Assembly (NCBI GenBank): GCA_007123655.1
Contig: SKKR01000559.1
Span: forward strand, 1-15,761
From: Thermomicrobiaceae bacterium
GTDB lineage: Bacteria; Chloroflexota; Chloroflexia; Thermomicrobiales; Thermomicrobiaceae
DNA: 15,761 nt
Direction of reading: 5' to 3'
The notes under the pieces are model-generated. The model was not told the DNA's origin. It did no database searches and saw only the letters and a program-made list of their open reading frames with translations. Numbering within the stretch: position 1 is the stretch's first letter; the number at the start of each line of letters is the position of its first letter. Position numbers and translations under genes: made by a program. Below are positions 14,614 to 15,761 of this stretch, in pieces.

Positions 14614-14693
14614 TGGCCGCGGCCAGAAAATGTGTGTACACCTGTGTTCATTGAATGTGGGCACAGTCTAGCAGGCAGTGCGGCCCGATTCAA
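14614..14693 (-). promoter_or_regulatory. Promoter, operator-like repeat and leader palindrome of the single cupin
   Basis: On the minus strand: TTGAAT (plus 14688-14693), 17 bases, TAGACT (plus 14665-14670), then the imperfect palindrome TACACCTGTGTT (plus 14637-14648) just after the predicted start, overlapping GTGTACAC (14634-14641). In the leader is TGGCCGCGGCCA (14614-14625), a perfect palindrome. The 40 bases 14637-14676 recur at 15721-15760 before the bicupin gene (35 of 40 identical). Placement fits a repressor site and an RNA stem in the leader. Confidence 0.6.
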
Positions 14694-14721
14694 TATCGGT
14701 AAACAGTTCTGTCATCCGGAG

Positions 14722-14760
14722 CATTGAGCGGAGGCGACCGGTCACAACCACCGCTCAGTG
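14722..14760. other. Hairpin between the two cupin genes
   Basis: CATTGAGCGG (14722-14731) and CCGCTCAGTG (14751-14760) form a ten-base stem with one mismatch (9 of 10), with GACCGGTC (14736-14743) inside the loop. It lies after the bicupin stop on the minus strand. Without a U run it is at most a weak terminator for the bicupin. Confidence 0.35.
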
Positions 14761-14782
14761 CGGCGAAACTCGTTCACATCAA

Positions 14783-15655
14783 TCAGGAGGTTCGTTCCAG
14801 CACTTCGTCAACTCCTTCGCTGCTGAACACGTTCGTGTCGAACGGCATGACCATTGAATCGAAGGTCGTAACCATGTTCGGGCCGCGGAGGACCCCGAAC
14901 ACCTCTACCGTCTCGTCGCCGATGTTGCGAAATCCGTGCGGCTCGTCGGCCGGGATGTAGACCAGCCCACCGGTGCGAAGTTCAGCTGTCTCCTCGCCAA
15001 CTGCCCCCTCCGCGGTCCCACTGAGGACCACAACGATCTCGTCCTCGCTGTGGATATGTGTCGCCAGCGTCTCGCCCGGCGCCAGTTTAAAGTAGACGTC
15101 GTCGAGCGAGTCCGTCGCGCCCGTAGCCAGCAAATGCTGCGAGAGACGCCATTGAACCCCCGGCTCCCCGTCAATCCACATGTCGAAGAACTCGAGGTCG
15201 TTCCAGTGCCATGTGATGAGTCCCCCGTCGGATTGGCCCTGGCTCCCTGGCGCCGAACCGGCCGGTGGTTCGAAGGTCTGCTGATCATCCGGCATGACCT
15301 CGGATTCGAAATCCGCTCCGGCAAAGACCCCGACCGCCCGGAGAGTCTCACTTCCGGTATTGCGAAATCCGTGCGGAACATCCGCTGGAATGAACACGAT
15401 CCCGCCCGTCGACACGTGACCCGCGCTGTTCCCGACTCTCGCAAGCCCGGTCCCGGAAAGCAGCGCCACGAGCTCATCACGACTGTCGGCATGGATCATC
15501 AGCGCTTCACCCGGATCGATTTCGAAGTAGACCAGGCCAAGAGCCTCGGTGCCCGGGGTACCGGCAAGCGGGGTCGTGGCTTTCACCCGCATGGATGGAT
15601 CGCCCTCAAGCGAGAACGCTTCGAGTTCCACCTCGGTCAGATGTAACGCGATCAT
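14783..15655 (-). CDS. Bicupin (two-domain cupin)
   Basis: Two cupin domains, about residues 1-121 and 150-285, joined by a Pro/Gly/Gln linker at about 127-145. Domain 2 has an intact site (H200, H202, E206, H240). In domain 1 the second His is Asp57 (HADSRDE rather than HTHDVDE), although H55, E61 and H95 are kept, so its metal site is probably altered or lost. No signal peptide. AAGGAG lies well before ATG 15655. Its promoter -10 (TAGACT) and operator-like repeat are inside the window, but the -35 would lie just past the right edge. It is the upstream paralogue of the single cupin. Confidence 0.88.
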   Translation of the reverse strand: MIALHLTEVELEAFSLEGDPSMRVKATTPLAGTPGTEALGLVYFEIDPGEALMIHADSRDELVALLSGTGLARVGNSAGHVSTGGIVFIPADVPHGFRNTGSETLRAVGVFAGADFESEVMPDDQQTFEPPAGSAPGSQGQSDGGLITWHWNDLEFFDMWIDGEPGVQWRLSQHLLATGATDSLDDVYFKLAPGETLATHIHSEDEIVVVLSGTAEGAVGEETAELRTGGLVYIPADEPHGFRNIGDETVEVFGVLRGPNMVTTFDSMVMPFDTNVFSSEGVDEVLERTS

Positions 15656-15697
15656 GACTTCTCCTTTCCGATACGTCGAGTCGGAATAATCTGGTCA

Positions 15698-15760
15698 TGG
15701 CCGCGGCCGATTTGAACCTGAACACATGTGTTTATCGAATGTGGGCCCAGTCTAGCAGGC
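15698..15760 (-). promoter_or_regulatory. Promoter (partial), operator-like repeat and leader palindrome of the bicupin
   Basis: Minus-strand TAGACT lies at plus 15749-15754, and the -35 falls outside the window. The perfect 12-base palindrome AACACATGTGTT (15721-15732) sits just after the predicted start. GGCCGCGGCC (15699-15708) is in the leader, at nearly the same distance from the start codon as in the single cupin (43 versus 44 bases). The 40-base segment 15721-15760 is the counterpart of 14637-14676. Confidence 0.6.
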
Positions 15761-15761
15761 C

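Noticed and set aside
1..15761. CRISPR array, tRNA, rRNA or insertion sequence
   Set aside because: No regularly spaced repeats, tRNA-like clover folds or transposase motifs were seen on either strand by eye.

Overview
This GC-rich chromosomal window has no mobile elements, rRNA, tRNA or CRISPR arrays. Eighteen protein genes are supported, one cut off by the left edge. PdxS/PdxT vitamin B6 synthesis, a MocR-type regulator, a PucR-type regulator, an F420/FMN luciferase-like enzyme, a mycothiol-type DinB fold and a RodA of unusual sequence together suggest a soil or thermophilic Chloroflexota (Thermomicrobia-like), or less likely an actinobacterium. This placement is inference from gene content, not a phylogenetic result.

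Layout. 1-308 (-): start of an MFS transporter. 504-1832 (+): three small genes, namely a membrane-anchored protein with a degenerate HNH/treble-clef domain, a DUF4870-type membrane protein and a PRC-barrel-like protein. 1845-3386 (-): PucR regulator. 3538-6725 (+): a B6 block of a PdxR-like MocR regulator, pdxS and pdxT, with a REP-like palindrome between pdxS and pdxT. 6835-7704 (+): luciferase-like flavin oxidoreductase. 7916-8131 (+): a 71-residue MerR/excisionase-like regulator with its own promoter and terminator. 11358-8235 (-): FAD amine oxidase, HD phosphohydrolase and RodA in tandem. 11535-11981 (+): a RidA protein, divergent from the FAD oxidase. 12079-12363 (+): a disordered 94-residue protein. 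12669-14078 (+): a DinB/MDMPI-fold protein and a VOC-family protein. 15655-14142 (-): two cupin paralogues.

How genes may work together. PdxS and PdxT form the PLP synthase complex. The regulator upstream carries a PLP-binding aminotransferase domain and sits behind repeated CCAAT/ATTGG half-sites, which fits PLP-responsive autoregulation. The FAD oxidase would make imines and the divergent RidA could hydrolyse them. RodA (septum-independent wall synthesis) lies directly behind an HD hydrolase.

Most notable signals: (i) the two cupin genes share not only protein sequence but a nearly identical 40-base promoter/operator segment (35 of 40 positions) and a second shared palindrome in the leader; (ii) the single-domain cupin matches domain 1 of the bicupin at its N-terminus and domain 2 at its C-terminus; (iii) RodA lacks the Glu-Glu pair that normally follows the TDFIF motif; (iv) an HNH-like domain has lost its catalytic His and gained a membrane anchor. 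None of these proves a new system. The cupin pair with its duplicated control region is the best candidate for a second look.
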